Assembly (NCBI GenBank): GCA_905220665.1
Contig: CAJNAR010000005.1
Location: 186,001 to 250,000, forward strand
Reading direction: 5' to 3'
Source: Albugo candida
Lineage: Eukaryota > Oomycota > Peronosporomycetes > Albuginales > Albuginaceae
Length of the DNA stretch: 64,000 nucleotides
The position numbers and the translations under genes are program-made. Every line of letters starts with the position of its first letter. Position 1 is the stretch's first letter. The notes below the pieces were generated by a model that saw only the letters and a program-made list of their open reading frames with translations, did no database searches and had not been told where the DNA came from. Positions 10,930 through 23,503 of the stretch are shown in pieces.

Positions 10930-12975
10930 ATGGAAATCCTAGATCTCCATCAAATGTTTCGCTTTGTTCTCTGGTGGCTTATTCGGACCGTATCGTTTGG
11001 CAATGGATTTGACCAAACAGACCTGTCAGTACCCTGCAACAGCATCGTTTGCAGCGGTCAAAATGCGTCCAAAATGAGCTTAGGAGTCCAACTGCATAGA
11101 ACTAACATACCTATAAATCTGCTCTCACATTGTAATCCGGTTATTCTGTCCGCATATGCTTCATATTGCCTTCCTGATTTCTTCAATATCTCATACCGAG
11201 ATCTCACATGGTTCGACTGTTTATGCATAGTTCTTGGGACTAGCGCGCATCCACATGAGAGTGTCAAGATCAAGCAAGATGGGACCCAAAGAGCTTCAAC
11301 AAAGCTGAATGGAGATATAGGAATGGACAGACCAATCGTACGAAGCAATTTGAATGATCTTTACGATCCACGTTTAGATGCAGTCGGTAGTGAAATGACC
11401 GTCGAAGATGTAGCTGACTGGATCTCATACTCTGTACAGCTACCACAATACGCAGAATTTGCCAGAACACACTCCATTTCTGGTGGTACTCTTTCGCTCC
11501 TAATCGAAAACAACGGAGCTCGACTATCGTCCATCGGTATACGAGACGAGATACACAGAGTGCAATTGCTTCGTTTCTTGAAGTTGCGGTACGCTGGTCT
11601 TGGTGAGAGACCTCATGACGTTTCCAACTTTACTTGCACTATAAGCCCTTCCACGAGATGCTCTTCTGAAGCAGATGAAGAATCATGTGCTTATCGTCGT
11701 GTGCATACGTCTTGGATTGCTCCAGCACAAAATGTGTCGCAAACGTTTCAGCTGCAACGCCGTGATGTAAAAGGTTCTTGGACACTAGTCTTTGCAGGAT
11801 CCGATAGCGAGTATGTGGATTTCATTGATACGAGAAATGAGCCACTTCTTTATCAAATCACCACATGGAATGCCTATGGACGAAGTTCTCGAGTCTATAC
11901 TCATTGTCGATCAGCTTTAATAATGACTCCAGCAAATCTTGATACAAATGCCGCCGAGTCAAATTCGGATGGCAGCTTCTTTGATTACACATTCCCATTC
12001 ATGCAATCTTGTCAGAAATGGAAGTCTGAAATATCCACATGCAAAATGAAATGGAGTCTTTTATGTTCTTTATACCAGTACAAGGGCTCACATTGCTGGC
12101 TGGATGAGACAATTATTTTTATCATACTTTCCATATTCCTCATACGCAGCTACATATATGGAGATGCCGATTTTCTTCTACGTCTGTTGCGAAGGCTTCC
12201 TCCCAATATATCAACTCAAGTTGTGGTCAAAACTTTCACAGACAAGGTTGAAAATGTGCAAACCGCTCAGGAAGCATTAGTCGACGCTTCTGCAATTGTC
12301 TTGTGGAAAAAGCCACTTGATAATGGAATTCCCATAGTCTTCTACAGAATTTGTTGGACACGCATGAAAACAAGAGAGACCATGTGTGTGCGAGTAAGGG
12401 ATCCTTCAAGATCCACCGTAATTCGTGTAGACCATCTAAGACGAGGCGAGACATATAATTTCAGGGTAGAAGCTACAAACTCGTTTGGATTGACATCGCA
12501 ATCTACCAATTCGACGTATCTGGTTCCGAAACTGAATTCGAGAACGACTTGCTACCATTTAGACCTCTCCGTTGCACGATCTCTATTGCAAAATAGCGCG
12601 TGCAAAAAGCGATGTCATCTCTGCTTCAAACAGCTGAGTTGCAGAGAGACCAGCTGGAAAACTGACCAACAATCTTCAAAGCGACTACCGACGTGTTTCT
12701 CAGCAAAGGAGAAGCGATCCAAGTTCTTTAGCACAAAATCGACTTCACTACCTTCCATTCCACACAATAAGCCGCAAATTTCGAAAAGGAGAGGGTCATG
12801 GTACTCATGGTCACTTGAAATAGGCTTGAACAAAATATTTCTTCACACATGCTCTATATGTGATGAGTTGTTTTGTCATCATCACCGTGGTAAAGTAACA
12901 CATCCAAAACCGTTCGGTTGTCCAGCCGTCGACGGGCAGTGTATCTGTATGAGTTGTTTCCTGCAACGGGAATGA
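10930..12975 (+). CDS. SAM - FN3 - transmembrane - FN3 - FYVE-like zinc-finger protein
   Basis: A single open frame of 681 residues. From the N-terminus it shows a hydrophobic leader, a SAM domain at about residues 155-220 (VEDVADWI to LRFLKLRYAGL), and a fibronectin type III-like repeat around 255-330 (ending LLYQITTWNAYGRSS). A hydrophobic helix follows near 395-415 (DETIIFIILSIFLIRSYIYG), then a second FN3 repeat around 455-535 (with GETYNFRVEATNSFGLT). A cysteine-rich end has CHLCFKQL and, about 70 residues later, HTCSICDELFCHHHRGKV and CICMSC. The cysteine pattern resembles a FYVE finger whose two halves are separated by a long insert. SAM domains mediate protein-protein contacts and FN3 repeats ligand or scaffold contacts, so an adaptor or receptor-like scaffold is an inference. 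An undetected intron inside the finger is possible. Confidence 0.7.
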   Translation: MEILDLHQMFRFVLWWLIRTVSFGNGFDQTDLSVPCNSIVCSGQNASKMSLGVQLHRTNIPINLLSHCNPVILSAYASYCLPDFFNISYRDLTWFDCLCIVLGTSAHPHESVKIKQDGTQRASTKLNGDIGMDRPIVRSNLNDLYDPRLDAVGSEMTVEDVADWISYSVQLPQYAEFARTHSISGGTLSLLIENNGARLSSIGIRDEIHRVQLLRFLKLRYAGLGERPHDVSNFTCTISPSTRCSSEADEESCAYRRVHTSWIAPAQNVSQTFQLQRRDVKGSWTLVFAGSDSEYVDFIDTRNEPLLYQITTWNAYGRSSRVYTHCRSALIMTPANLDTNAAESNSDGSFFDYTFPFMQSCQKWKSEISTCKMKWSLLCSLYQYKGSHCWLDETIIFIILSIFLIRSYIYGDADFLLRLLRRLPPNISTQVVVKTFTDKVENVQTAQEALVDASAIVLWKKPLDNGIPIVFYRICWTRMKTRETMCVRVRDPSRSTVIRVDHLRRGETYNFRVEATNSFGLTSQSTNSTYLVPKLNSRTTCYHLDLSVARSLLQNSACKKRCHLCFKQLSCRETSWKTDQQSSKRLPTCFSAKEKRSKFFSTKSTSLPSIPHNKPQISKRRGSWYSWSLEIGLNKIFLHTCSICDELFCHHHRGKVTHPKPFGCPAVDGQCICMSCFLQRE

Positions 12976-14666
12976 ATAAGTATAATTCTCTCAAAGTAGA
13001 TGCCAGCCGTAATCTCCCTGCCCAATACTTTACACCTCAAAGTCGACCGTTCTCATATTGGAGAGAAATGGCTTTGGTGCACTGAATCTTGACGATCCAT
13101 CGACGCAGTCTGACGGCGCAGAAAGGACTTTCTCGAAAGGGACACGCTACTAAGTGATCTCGCCTTGTCCGATGCACACGCTACCGATCCGTAAACCCGG
13201 TTTGTAGAGTCGATTCAGCTTGCTGGAAATCCAGTATCTGAGGAAGATAAATCCGATTACCATTACACACGCCATTGCTTCCCGATCAGGTCACGGCATA
13301 ATATACATTCGTTCGGACTTTCTCATGGAATGACAATTACAGAAAGACTTTGTGGCTTTCTGACTTCAATAAAGAAATCGTGAAAGTGTACTCGCGCTTT
13401 GAACGGCCACGCAAGCTAAGCAGCGGAGAGAAGTTCTACACTAGAAAAAGCTCAGGCCATTTCACTAAGAAGATGTATATGCTGTGAGGGAATGATGACC
13501 AACTGAAATGAATGGTAATGCGACCAAATTTAAAACTCATGTATGTATCGTTTCGGAAGGCACGTGTCCTTTCTATCAAAATGATCATCTGTAACCGATG
13601 TATCCAAATCCGACTCAAAATCAGTAAGGACATATTGATTAAAATGAACTTGGCAAAGAAAGATCTTCGAATGATACTATTTTTTGCAAGAAATTGACAC
13701 TCAGATATCTGATTCACACGTGTATGGTATAGTATTCGTTTTATCCACAATATCATGCTTAGAAATGATTTGCGAAGAAGAAGAAAGTTTGAAGTCTAGC
13801 AAACGCTCTAATGCAGAAGTCGTGCATGTTGCTACTGCCTATCCTACGATGTAATCGCTTTTCCTATGTCGACCCTCTTACGTAAGAATGAAGCAGCCGA
13901 ACATGCTTGTGAGCTAGCGGATACCGTAGAATAGGGAGATGGACAAAAGACAGTAAGCAGATCTGATCTAAATTTTGCTTTCGTTTGTATTTGCACTATC
14001 AGCCAAATGCAGCTCATCCACACTTGCGTGCGTTTATAGACTCGTCGAATGAGTTTCGAATCTTTGTGAGTGGTGTATAGCGCGTTGAGACACTGATTAC
14101 GTTCGACCAAAGCGTTAAACAATTTACTTTGATACTACACTTTCGATATCTCGCTCTTCGCTTTTTCTTTCCATTCTTGCGGGTGCGTGACCTGATCCTA
14201 CTCATTTACCGAAAATGAGAGGCTGATAGTTTCATCTCGCAGTTCTCCTCTACACTTATCGCGTGCAGCATCTCATCTCGTACCAAAAAGAGGGCAGTAC
14301 AGGGAGCAAGACTGCAGTCATATATGGCAAAAACGATAGTCAATAGTGAACAGTATGCCGCTCGCTTGTGCTTTTTTGTTACCAGATTGTCCGCATGCTC
14401 AAAAGCATGGACACAATCTATTCTCAAAAGCTTATAAACGGTAGATTGCGTTTTTTCCAACCCGGATTGATTATAGATCTAATCGTGCATGCACAATGCA
14501 TTCTCTATGAATTCAGAAGCAATCGAACGCGCGCGACCAGAGTACAACCAAATTCAATAGTTCTTCGATCAACATCTGCATTCACTCTTGTCTGTAGATT
14601 GTACGCTGCTTTCCACATTGCTGTCCTGCTCATCGAACTCGAAGCTATTGTGGAGCACCGCTATTT
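12976..14666. other. 1.7 kb without a supportable gene
   Basis: No frame here carries a recognisable domain. The last few hundred bases (from about 14,300) probably contain the first exon(s) of the downstream gene: several short open stretches end at plausible GT donors and there is an AG acceptor at 14,597, but I could not find one combination clearly better than the others. Confidence 0.4.
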
Positions 14667-16695
14667 GTGGAATTCACATGTTATGAGAATGCGCGAACGA
14701 ACGCAGATGACGAAAAGGTGGCAGAAGACGAATTTGCTCGATTTGATAAGCTGATTGTTTATGGTCGGTTCGAAGAACACGACAACGACGATGACAACGT
14801 CGGTTTTGTTCAGCACCAGGAAGCGCAACAACTCGTGCAAGTACCTCTGACCAGCGGAGGTTCGAGCATAGCTACAGATCAGTGTATCTGGTTTAGAGGA
14901 GAACTCGTCATGTCCCGACCGGTAATCATTCCGCAATTGCTTTATGCTTCTGAACATTCTGATGCTTCATTAGAATTATCGCTTATTCGCTCTAAATAAT
15001 CGAGCAGTTTGCCATTGGGAATACGACTGGAAAAGCGGTAATCGACAGCGAATACGAGGCACAGATCATCATTTTCGAGCTTATGTTTTCACAAGAACCG
15101 ATGATGATAATTGTACTGTCATCACGAGTGTCACATCAACACCGTTCACATTTTCCAGCTATCGTAAAATACATGATCCTGAGCAATACGAGAGTGAAGT
15201 AGAACTACTGCATCAACAAAGATTATGGGAAGGATCTGATTCCACAGAAATTAGTGAGCATAACGCAGACACAAGTATCCAACTAGTTCATCGATCAAGC
15301 TCTGAGATCCTGCAAGAATCGTCCCAACAGCTGAGTCTTGGTCTACTAGCTGCTTCCAATTCATTTTGCGTCCAACAGAGCGCAAATTTCGCAATTTTAC
15401 ATTTGTTCATGAGCGTTGCCAAGATTCCGTGGTCATCCATCCTATTCAAAGACGAGCGATTCTTGTGGCAGCTTTTATTACGGAAATGCAAAGGTTCGAT
15501 TGAGCACAAACGGAGTCATGCGGACCGATATATATCGCTGTGGATAAAACTTCTCTCTCCCAATGAATTGATGGACGCCACGCATTCAATTCGGCTCCAT
15601 CCGGTGTCGTTAGAGGAGTACGAAGTGTTACCATACCAGCAACAAGTGTACGCATTGGCTCTCACCTGCTGGGAGCTATTTTGTTATTTACTTGCACCAG
15701 ACCAATGGGAAACGATACATGCATTTCTATGGTCTAATCCCGGCTGTCTGTCATACGAATTTTACACGTGTCGAATGCATGCAACATTTATAGAGTTACT
15801 CGCAGCGTTTTGCTCCCAGGCACTACAAGAAAGGCGTTCTGTTTTTTGCATAATTGATGTTTTGGCAAACGAATTAGTTTCGATCGTTCTTCGGGATTCT
15901 CAGCATCGTATTTTCTCACCATTCGCCGCAAAAGAAATACATTCGCTACTACGTAATGGAAACATTTTAGGCATTGCACACTTTACATCTCAGATGCAGC
16001 ACATTTTTTCCAGCTTACATCTTCAATTACAGCACTCCAATGAGCTTGGAACCCAAAGAAATTGTTGCTGGGTTGTTGGAAATTGGATTTGGCAGGATTG
16101 TCACATAGCGGACGAATACGACTCACAAAATCGGACACAAAGTAAATTGACTCATTACTTGGGATTTCTAGACATCATACTTATGATACAGCACATGTAC
16201 GGTTTTGAGATTCGTTATGAGCCAAATGGAGAAGAAATTACTCTCTATGTTCGCTCTGTGACCAGTTTATTTCACGACATCTGGAGCTCACTTATACTGG
16301 ATGGGAAATTACGGACCTTGAAGGTGTTCCCTGATGGCATTACTACTTCTATTTATTCTTCTGGTAAAAGTGTATTGTATGGTGATTATGTTGGAAAGGG
16401 CACAGGTGATTTGAGTGCACTTGGATCAGGTATTGAACTATTACTCTACATCTATCGTTGGGGTGAACCAAGCATACAACTCAAGCTTCAGCTCACTCCG
16501 ATACCCGCGGACGCTCAAAGCCATGACGCACTTGCTGACAGGCTACTGATTTCGGTAGTTGTCAATCATAGCTCCAGCCATATCGAGATGCAAAAAAATC
16601 TTTTCGAACAACTTGACCCAGAACAGCGACGGAAATCAATCACTCGTTGGGATGCAATCTACGCATTGCGTCTAGATTATCAACATTCTGATTGA
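14667..16695 (+). CDS. Unrecognised conserved-looking protein (5' end unresolved)
   Basis: Two exons are supported: a frame open from 14598 through 14921, and 14974..16695, joined in phase 0 by a 52-bp intron (GTAATC to CATTAG). Together they give about 680 residues. No ATG lies in the first exon's open stretch (14667 is only a GTG), so at least one upstream exon is missing from this model. The N-terminal part is acidic (EEHDNDDDN). A compact aromatic-rich segment crosses the intron (NYRLFALNNRAVCHWEYDW), and the rest reads as a helical protein with no transmembrane segment that I can see. Uninterrupted coding over 570 codons after the intron says it is a real gene. I do not recognise the family and assign no function. 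Confidence 0.65.
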
Positions 16696-19600
16696 AACAA
16701 ACTCGTGAATTTACTTATCTCGCGGTATGCTTTTTTTGCGATCATCAGAAAAACGAGCAACCCAAATCCATGGAATCTTTTGTGGGTGATTCTATATTGA
16801 GCAACCATTTTTAGTCGTTTGCTCAACCCAGTAGACCTATTGGCATCAAGGAAGGGTATGCAACAGAGCCGCAATAGTTAAAGCGAACAATATATGTGAG
16901 CCGATGCCCAATGTTGGTGACTGAAAATAGTATGTTTATATTTATCATCGAATCACGAAGTGAGCAAGTTGTGATTGCCCCCCGTTCGTCGATTTCGTCT
17001 CAAATCACTCATATAAAGCTTTCTCTTAGAGTTCAGATGCAGCTGTATTTTCGTCCATACTTGAAAGCGGAGCAATTTCTTGATTACGTTATTTTCTCAG
17101 TCATTGAAGTTCGAAAACTATCCATATCATCACCGAATGCTGCGTGATAACGTTTCTAATTACAGTAAACTATGTCAAAAAGGCGTAGCTTCTGTACTCG
17201 ACAAAAAATGGAAGGACTGCTGCAAGATTCTATGCTACTATCAAGCCTTTACATGCCTTAGTAGTGTACTTCAAAAGTTCCAATCCTAAAAGCCTAGGAC
17301 AAAAGCGCATAATTTGCAATTTCTAAGAGGCTTTGACTTTTCACATGATTTGGAGCTGTACAGTTTATAATAGCTTTATGAGATTATCGACGTATGACGA
17401 TGTGTCTCGCCCGACTCTTGTACTGGTTCTTTTGTGCCTCAGCAATTGGAAGCTGGTTGTTTGCATACCAAACTTGCAAATGCTTTATAGTGGTTGCAAT
17501 TACGACATCTATTACGCATATATAAATGACATGTTCACATCACATTGCTGGAAATGGTGGCCTTTGTGCTCGAATCAAGTTCAACTTGACCGCTATTGAC
17601 CCGTCTGATAGACTTAAACAGCTCTCCTTTAATTGCAGCCAAGTGAACCCACATTGATCCGAATTCGCACGGGTTGATAATACCAATCCCTGTTATGTCT
17701 TCGCCAATGGCGGTGGTCGTCATCGACATCCATCATGTCAAGATTCACACAACTGACTTATCGCTGGGTCCAACAAGCATACGGTGAAGCTTCTATTCAG
17801 CATCACAATTAATCGTTGCAATCCAACGTGGCCGCAGAAACAATTTGACATGTTTGGAAGATTTCAATTCTTGGGATGTGGCCGTTCGCACCATCAAGCG
17901 CTTTTTTGCTTGAGTATCGATCATTCGTTATAGCTCGAGTGAAGCAACTTATTCGAGAAGCATACCAGCGAATTTGACGTCTGTTCTTGACTTGGCGATG
18001 TACTGAATTTTATCAAGGCCAAAACCTCATAGGTCACGCATCTTTGCTCGAGCGCACAGAAACACTTTGATCAATATCTTCTCTGCCTAGTACTCTGAAC
18101 GCGATTTTTGTCATGTACGGGACGTTGATTGATGCTCCGGCTTATCGTATCTACTCGACACACTTGCTTAACATCGCTGGTTGTAAACCTTCCACTACCG
18201 AACGAACTTTCGTTACGTCTAACGTTTTTGTTAAGGCGGGTTAGACACCGCTGTCTGGTGTACAATACCAGCATGTCCACCTATGCTCAGATGATTCCTG
18301 CTGATATATCAACACCATCAACTTGCTGTTTCTTCCCATCGATGCCTCGCACTCGACAAAATTACCACATACTTCAATTCAGTAGGCCGCTATATATATT
18401 GAGTTTTTCCTCCTTAAACTGCCGAATTCTACGTGGCCCGCATACAACTTTAACTTCAGAACTCGCTAAAGAAACGATAAATTTTCAGCTCAGAGTGATT
18501 GCATACTCGTTGATGAGTCATCAGCACTATGCGATATCGCGAAAGTAACATCCCGGAGACACTACTCGGAGAAAACCGAAAATGTGGAACAATGGTGACG
18601 CCAAGGCCGGTTGCCTGCAGCATCTATGGATGTCCCAAAGTCGAAAGCGTCGGATTTTGCTGCGATTCACAAACGATGCCGTAGAGTAGTCAGAGATATG
18701 GGTTGTACATGCAAAAATTGGAGACGATAGGCCTTTTCAATTTTCGAAGACAGTTATTCCACGTGAAGTTTCAAAAACGGGAAAAGTTTGACGCATTTTA
18801 AGTGAGAATTTACTTCCTCAGTCTCCTAGGATCATGACAACCGGTGTTTTCGGTTCGTGGTTCTTCTGGATAGTGATAAAATTGTACAAGTGTCCAAAAT
18901 CCCAGGAAATATTCGTGTGATGATCACTTCCAGGGACGCATGTGAAAGATTGAGGAGCCATCTTGTCGATTTTGCGACGAAGTGAATGATTTTGACAACC
19001 TGACACGAAATTATGACTGACAGTTCTGCTTTTGGTCACAATATTGTGATAAATGTACCTCGTGGGATCCGATGCAGAGTCCTCTTCTATACCATTACCA
19101 AGACCAATTTTTTGAAGAGGTATCTCCATGTCTACGTGCGATAACTGCTTTACGTCGAATATTACCTCGATTCTATTACGCGTTCGGACGCATTGGTATG
19201 ATTGACGATTATGCGAAACCATTGCGTACGAAAAAAGTTAATTCTTGTCCGCATGGAATGAACTCGTATCACAGCGGAGCGACCAAATTTCGGCAGGTGT
19301 GGCCCTACCACTCAGATTTGGGAGCTACAGCACCTAACACCGTACCAGCGGAAGATACGAAACTAATAGAAAAATGAACGGCAGCACTAGTGGCCTTTAA
19401 AAGGCTGCTGATGCAGCGAAGAAGAGGAGCGGAAAGCATAGGTGTAAGCGATTTTTACGACCAAACGGTTCTAAAGCTTAATCCTCGTACTAGTATCCCA
19501 CGAGTCCAGCATCGCTTCGTTTGGACCATCCATAATCTCCACTCCTATAGCTAGAAGCTAATTCAACTCATCAGCACCACTCCTTTTCAATTCAATATAA

Positions 19601-22600
19601 CAATGTGGTCATGTGGTCGCGAGTAAAACTTCATTAAGCAGAATCATTTCGACAAATCTCGGCGAACGTGCGAAGTTTTGCGCTACGTGACCAATACAGG
19701 AGCTAGATTAATTGAACGCCGTTTCCTATCAAATCAATGGAGAGCAATATCAGGATATTTTCGCAAGATAGTGGCTGCGTTGAGACAAGAGGCCCATTTT
19801 ATCTTGAAAAAAATGTAGCAATTGACGTGAGTCGGCAAGGCTTGCGATCTTATGGATATTGATTTCGAAATGCGCACCAACGACTTCGTTGTGGTAGGCG
19901 GGTTCAAACCGATGCACAGATCTCACCTGCTTTGAAGCTTATCCGCTCTTGTATGTTAAATTATCCAAGTAGCACTTGAGCTTTGAACGGGCTGCTTTTT
20001 CGGTGCAGTGTTGGACGAGGCTGCGTATTTGCTATGAATAAGTCTCGTATTGCTCCTCAGAGTCTAAATGAGGGATTACGTTTCTGATGTGATAAAGTAG
20101 ACACGCGGATCAAGTAGTTTGTAAAAAGTGAAGTAATGTTCAAAAGCTTGAAGAAAGACACAATCATAACTACTCCACTAATCAACTCGAGCAAGGATAG
20201 CCATCGCGTTGTTCAAGTTGATTCTCACGTGTACGGCACGTACGCTATCTTGGAACTGCGCTGTATATACCGACATGCCGGTGGTTTAGATTCTGGCCCA
20301 CCCTTGCGAAACATCGCTTGCTAATTTGCTAATTCTATTTTCTGATCTGAAGTGGACAATGGAAATGTCGCAGTGATCACTGCAATTATTTCGAGGAGTT
20401 TTTTTATTGAGTACCCCTGTTTATCCGCATAGAATTTCGACACTCCTGTTAACAGTATGAAATCGTCCAATTCATCCTGAATGTTAGGCTCTTCTCGGCA
20501 TATCTGAAATGGAGCTATATTCCAGCTCTCACGGTGAATGTTAAATGTTGCTCAGAGCCTCTTTCAATCACGCAAAGGTGTCTCACCGCACCTAAATTAA
20601 GATCACAGTGTCGTTGTGATCACAATCCGTCGTTCGGAATTTCAGATCATCTAATAACTGGAGACACCGTAAAAGTTTATTCGAAAACGCTATTGTGGCT
20701 TTACGTGTTCATAATTACGATGCAACTGTATGTATCCACAATACACATGATCCAGTAAAGGCCGAGGAAAGGGTGCTGCTTATTAAATGATCAGAGGTTT
20801 AATTTTTAAAATAGCCTTGTTAGTATGCGTACTCAGCGTGCTGTCAAAGCTACAGCAGTTCTACATCACATATGACAACATTCGTTCCCGGTAGCTTTGG
20901 CTTAACTGTTCTTCAAGTACAGGTTCGATCCTTGGAATCTTTTGAGTCATCATGTGAAGCATATTAATGACCTCACGAAGATTTTTTTGCCCTTCGGATA
21001 ATTGATATCGTCATGTACTCTGACATCGAACCATCGCTGAAATGATGGGTTATTATAATAGATGCACGAATCTTAAATACCAACGTAGTTAAAGGTGGCT
21101 ATCTCGGTAGAATCAGACAAAGTAATTTCTCTAGTTGCACAGGCTATCTTCAACAACATATTAGCATGTGAAAAAACGTTTCGTGAACATACCTCTGAGC
21201 ATTGATAATATGTCTTCTCGTTGATAGTGCTGTATTGCAGTAGCCTTAAAACCACTACAATACGAGACTGTGTCCAGCGTGTAAATTATGTAAAGCTGTA
21301 AGAACTGGCCGAAAGTGCTGAGTTTCCAAAGTTGGTGTGCGCCACACTGGGCGGAACAGAGCCATCCAACTAGGACTAGGATCCGAATTGCCCTTGCATT
21401 TCTACTTGTCTGTGCCCTACCAGCAGCATCACAGAGACCACCTAGCTAGCCCATGCCAGCAATAATAAATATTTGAACTGGAGATTCCACCGTCTCGAGG
21501 GGTGGAAGGAATTTGGAGTTGTTTCTAGTGTTATTGTTATTTAATTTGGATGTAAGGACCGTCAATCAAGTCTCAATTAAGAGCGAGATGGTGGAGCGTA
21601 AGAGTTTATAGCAACTAGTCAGTTTGGCGAGTGTCTGTAAATCATTCATCACCGCATTCGATATCGCGCAGACGTACAGGACTTGATTACCCGACGATCA
21701 TATGCGATTCGATTTTAACTAGATAACTAAGCAGCTTATAATGTGCTTCCGATTGGGCGTTGATCAGCTATGATCACACAACCTGTCTCAAATTTACGTC
21801 TATTTTCAGTGGTATGGAAAATGGGTGCAAAGGCGCAGTTAACCAGCAATCGAAAATAACACCGTACATTATACCACAACCTGGACGGGAACTAGGTGAC
21901 TATCAAACTACATTTTTGATGACGATCGAAGCTTTAGGCTATATATTATCGCAACATGAAGAAGATGGGATGTTGACACTCCTGGTGCGACTAAGGTACT
22001 TTGCGCAGACCATTTAGCACTTTTATCTGAACTTGCTCATTGAGTTTCGGTGTAGCTCAGACTCACTCAACTTTATCTCGATGGAGTAACTCGTTGGATA
22101 GCTCCATTTTATGCCCTAAGTTCTCCACTTAGACATATTGAGCACGGAGGATTATGTCAAGATATTGAGCATTCCCTTTTAGCCAGAAATTGATGGGTAG
22201 GATTCAGCAACAACCGACAAGCCTCTTGCGTGGTCGACTACTTGGTGCTTGAACAAAGATTTGCAGCATCCACATGAACATACCAGCTCAGACAATTCTA
22301 CAGCAGCTACCAATGCTCGACCGATATCTTCTTGATCAGAAGACAAAAAAGAGATTGAAAACACGTTCACCTGACAAGCGAAGACTTGTAGAGATTCGCC
22401 GACGGGATGATGAATCAAAATTTTCGATATTGAAGTGACGACTTAGGCTAGAACGAATTCAGTTCCTCCTACACTTCGCCAACGATGCTTCACGACTATT
22501 CTTGTACATTATAAAACCGCTTCGTAGAGATGATTAAATGAAGCTCGTTTAATGTTTTTGAAAAAAACAAGCATTTCGGATTAGATTGATTGCAGCTTTG

Positions 22601-22868
22601 GAATTTCAAATGCAAATTCTCAAAAGCGACTTTAGCACTATATTTAGCATCTTGTGTGGTTCACAAGTGGAAAGTACTACATTGTTGAGCTGCCAGTCAT
22701 TATCCGAGTACGAAAAACTGTTCAGACAATCTTGGCATGGCCGATGAACCTCATCGCACATACGGAAGAGATTCCATTCAGCTTCTAATATCCGGAATTC
22801 TCAAAATTTTCGTGTTAGCGACCATGACTTAGAAAGATAGTGTTTCTCGGGAAACTTCAAAACAACGA
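16696..22868. other. 6.2 kb region with no supportable gene
   Basis: All six frames are densely broken. The longest frames (18129-18548, 18818-19222 minus, 19072-19377) have no domain signature and do not connect through plausible introns. No LTR pair, TIR or tandem array was found by eye. The stretch may be very old decayed transposon or gene sequence; near 21.4-21.6 kb the texture is LTR-like but I could not find a partner copy. Confidence 0.5.
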
Positions 22869-22877
22869 ATAGCTCAA
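22869..22877. repeat. Target-site duplication, left copy (outer element)
   Basis: ATAGCTCAA at 22869-22877 is repeated exactly at 26332-26340, immediately outside the ends of the outer TIR element. A perfect 9-bp duplication is the size expected for Mutator-like transposases. Confidence 0.88.
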
Positions 22878-22909
22878 GGATATTGATGTCCCGACAAATT
22901 TTTTCAATT

Positions 22910-23483
22910 GAGAAGATGGGGATTTTATACCACTTTTTTCAAAAAATATGGTTTATATACCAAACGTTTCAGAAATATGGATTATATACCAAAACTCAAA
23001 AAAAGTATGGTTTTCATACCAAAAGTTATAACAATATAGATGTTATACCAAAGGTTATGGTTTATGTACCAAAACGAATATAACACGGGCGAAATTGAAA
23101 AAAAATGAAAAATACACCAAAAGTCTGAAGTTTATTTTAAGAGAATATGGGGATTTTATTTCAAAAAATATGGTTTATATATCAAAAGTTTCAAAAATAT
23201 GGTATTTATAGCAAAAGTTTAAACAATATGGATTATATACCAAGACTTAAAAAAATATGGTTTTTATACCAGGAGTTAAAAAAAATATGGATTACATACC
23301 AGAAATTAAACAAATATGGATTATATACCAAGAGGTGAAAAAATATGGTTTATATACCAAAATGAATATTACACGGGCGAAATTGAAAAAAAAATGAAAA
23401 ATACATCAAAAAGTCTGAAGTTTATTTAAAATTATGAAAAATATACCAAAAATCTGAAGTTTACACATTCGTAAGTGCTATAT
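22910..23483. repeat. Left TIR of the inner MULE: tandem ~29-bp quasi-palindromic units
   Basis: About a dozen units follow the pattern TATGGnTTnTATACCAAAA plus a short A-rich spacer, period close to 29 bp. The core TGGTTTATATACCA is nearly its own reverse complement. The array is doubled at a higher level: a run of units followed by ACGGGCGAAATTGAAAAA occurs once at 22.91-23.14 kb and again at 23.15-23.43 kb. The first half alone pairs with the right TIR, so the second half is probably a later tandem duplication. Confidence 0.85.
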
Positions 23484-23503
23484 CCTTAGAATATTCAAAT
23501 CTG

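Noticed and set aside
20900..20960. tRNA-like B-box sequence (GGTTCGATCC)
   Set aside because: No acceptor stem, D arm or anticodon arm can be folded around it.
22910..23483. CRISPR array (repeat units near 29 bp)
   Set aside because: Units are degenerate, contiguous with no unique spacers, in a eukaryotic transposon end, with inverted copies at the other end.
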